A stretch of 13,722 bases of DNA from JAKAKT01 sp041305385 (GTDB taxonomy: Archaea > Micrarchaeota > Micrarchaeia > Burarchaeales > JAKAKT01), in contig JBFYLO010000032.1 of NCBI GenBank assembly GCA_041305385.1, positions 1-13,722 of the forward strand, given 5' to 3'. How positions within the stretch are numbered: position 1 is the first letter of the stretch; the number at the start of each line of letters is the position of its first letter. The notes beneath the pieces are model-generated. The model saw only the letters and a program-made list of their open reading frames with translations. It made no database searches and was not told where the DNA came from. Both the position numbers and the translations under genes were made by a program. Shown piece by piece: positions 13,008-13,722 of the stretch.

Positions 13008-13722
13008 CTACTCCGCCTTTATCCACTTAAGCACTTCCTGTTCATCCTTCCTTACTCCATGGCCCCCGAAGTATTTCAGAATCACCCGCACATCCCGCTC
13101 CAAAAAATCATCTGCTTTCGGGTGGTTCAGGAGGACTGCCTGCCCCGCATCAATCAAGTAAGGCTCGCCCATGTGCATCAGTATGTTGTATTCGGAGAGG
13201 TCTGCATGGACAAGTTCGTGCGCATAAAGCTTTTTCATGAATCCGAGAATCGTCTCGAGCGTCTTCTCCGGGGTTTCCGTTCCCATCTGCTTCAGTGTCG
13301 AGTCCGGCATTCCCTCCTCGCCGATGAACTCCATAACAAGCACGTTTTTCTTGAACGTGATGGGCTTGGGAGCATTCACCCCTGCCTCCGAGAACATCAC
13401 CAGGTTCCTGAACTCCTTTTTGGTCCAGGCGAAGACAATCTCCCCCTTGTTCTTCCTGATGTTCGAGAACCTCGGGTCGCCAATCATGTAATCCTGCATC
13501 TTCAGGAAATTGCTGGTCTCTATCCTGTAGACCTTTACTGCAGCATACCCCGTTTTAGTCGTAGCCCTGAAAACATCCGCCTCCTTCCCGGTTGCCATCG
13601 GATAATCCAGGCTCGTGATAACCCTTTTCTTTATGAAGTCGCTTAGGATGTGCATAGTCCTTAGGTCAAAAACAGAGCTCTCGAGCTTCCCCTTCTCCTT
13701 GAACTGCTTCTCCTCGCGGGCT
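13008..13722 (-). CDS. rio1: RIO1-type serine/threonine protein kinase (5' end beyond the window)
   Basis: RIO kinases/ATPases act in the last steps of small-subunit maturation in archaea and eukaryotes. Counting from an internal ATG at 13655, the protein shows TGKEADVF (22-29, RIO ATP-binding loop), AVKVYRI (Lys41), the catalytic HADLSEYNIL (Asp152, Asn157) and the metal-binding LIDAGQAV (Asp169), followed by the family C-terminal helix with FLERDV. Upstream of that ATG the frame stays open to the edge and encodes KGKLESSVFDLRT, which matches the conserved RIO1 N-terminal stretch (usually VFDxRT). So the true start lies beyond 13722 and 13655 is not the start. The gene converges on the orphan antitoxin with a 6-base gap, next to ribosomal genes on the other strand. 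Confidence 0.94.
   Translation of the reverse strand, partial: AREEKQFKEKGKLESSVFDLRTMHILSDFIKKRVITSLDYPMATGKEADVFRATTKTGYAAVKVYRIETSNFLKMQDYMIGDPRFSNIRKNKGEIVFAWTKKEFRNLVMFSEAGVNAPKPITFKKNVLVMEFIGEEGMPDSTLKQMGTETPEKTLETILGFMKKLYAHELVHADLSEYNILMHMGEPYLIDAGQAVLLNHPKADDFLERDVRVILKYFGGHGVRKDEQEVLKWIKAE

Noticed and set aside
13008..13655. Complete RIO1 gene starting at ATG 13655
   Set aside because: The open frame upstream encodes the conserved RIO1 N-terminal VFDLRT segment, so the gene continues past the right edge.
1..13722. CRISPR array, rRNA, insertion sequence with transposase, or prophage genes
   Set aside because: No regularly spaced repeats, rRNA segments, transposase or phage proteins were seen on either strand.

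Overview
The window looks like an archaeal chromosome fragment. It carries archaeal/eukaryotic-type genes (ribosomal proteins S15 and S3Ae, the nascent-polypeptide-associated complex protein, a RIO1-type kinase), TATA-like promoter boxes, some probably leaderless or weakly led starts and GTG/TTG starts. The base composition is moderately GC-rich and most genes abut or overlap by a few bases. I cannot assign a phylum from this alone; a small-genome euryarchaeal or DPANN-type lineage would fit. Both ends cut through genes, and the left end carries a near-palindrome that may be an amplification or assembly artefact.

Left part (1-6081, minus strand). One probable operon runs right to left: a 1361-residue surface-anchored protein (signal peptide, long helical segments, a beta-rich middle, one C-terminal membrane anchor), then a CheB-type response regulator/methylesterase, then a His-rich protein that runs off the left edge. 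The CheB homologue keeps the catalytic Ser and Asp but has Gln where the catalytic His should be. No CheA, CheR, CheW or chemoreceptor signalling domain is visible. The set reads as an unusual signalling or envelope module, and it is the best candidate for something undescribed.

Middle part (6152-8693). A divergent MFS-type transporter with a TTG start meets, end to end with no gap, a three-gene minus-strand operon: a ribbon-helix-helix antitoxin, a RelE/ParE-family toxin and a RidA deaminase. A 20-bp perfect palindrome upstream of the antitoxin is a likely autoregulatory operator. Next comes a DUF192 lipoprotein gene on the minus strand.

Right part (8745-13722). A plus-strand series holds a YdjM/DUF457-like membrane hydrolase, an unidentified multi-spanning membrane protein, a Ham1/RdgB-type nucleotide pyrophosphatase, S15, S3Ae, a creatininase-family amidohydrolase and NAC. 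A 98-bp segment with strong hairpins sits between the pyrophosphatase and S15, flanked by a 17-bp direct repeat; it appears to have cut off the original C-terminus of the pyrophosphatase. After NAC there is a T-rich terminator-like stretch, a consensus TATA box with tandem operator-like repeats, and an orphan ParD-like antitoxin. A convergent RIO1 kinase gene runs off the right edge. The S15-S3Ae-NAC-RIO1 group makes this a translation and ribosome-maturation neighbourhood with nucleotide-pool sanitation attached.
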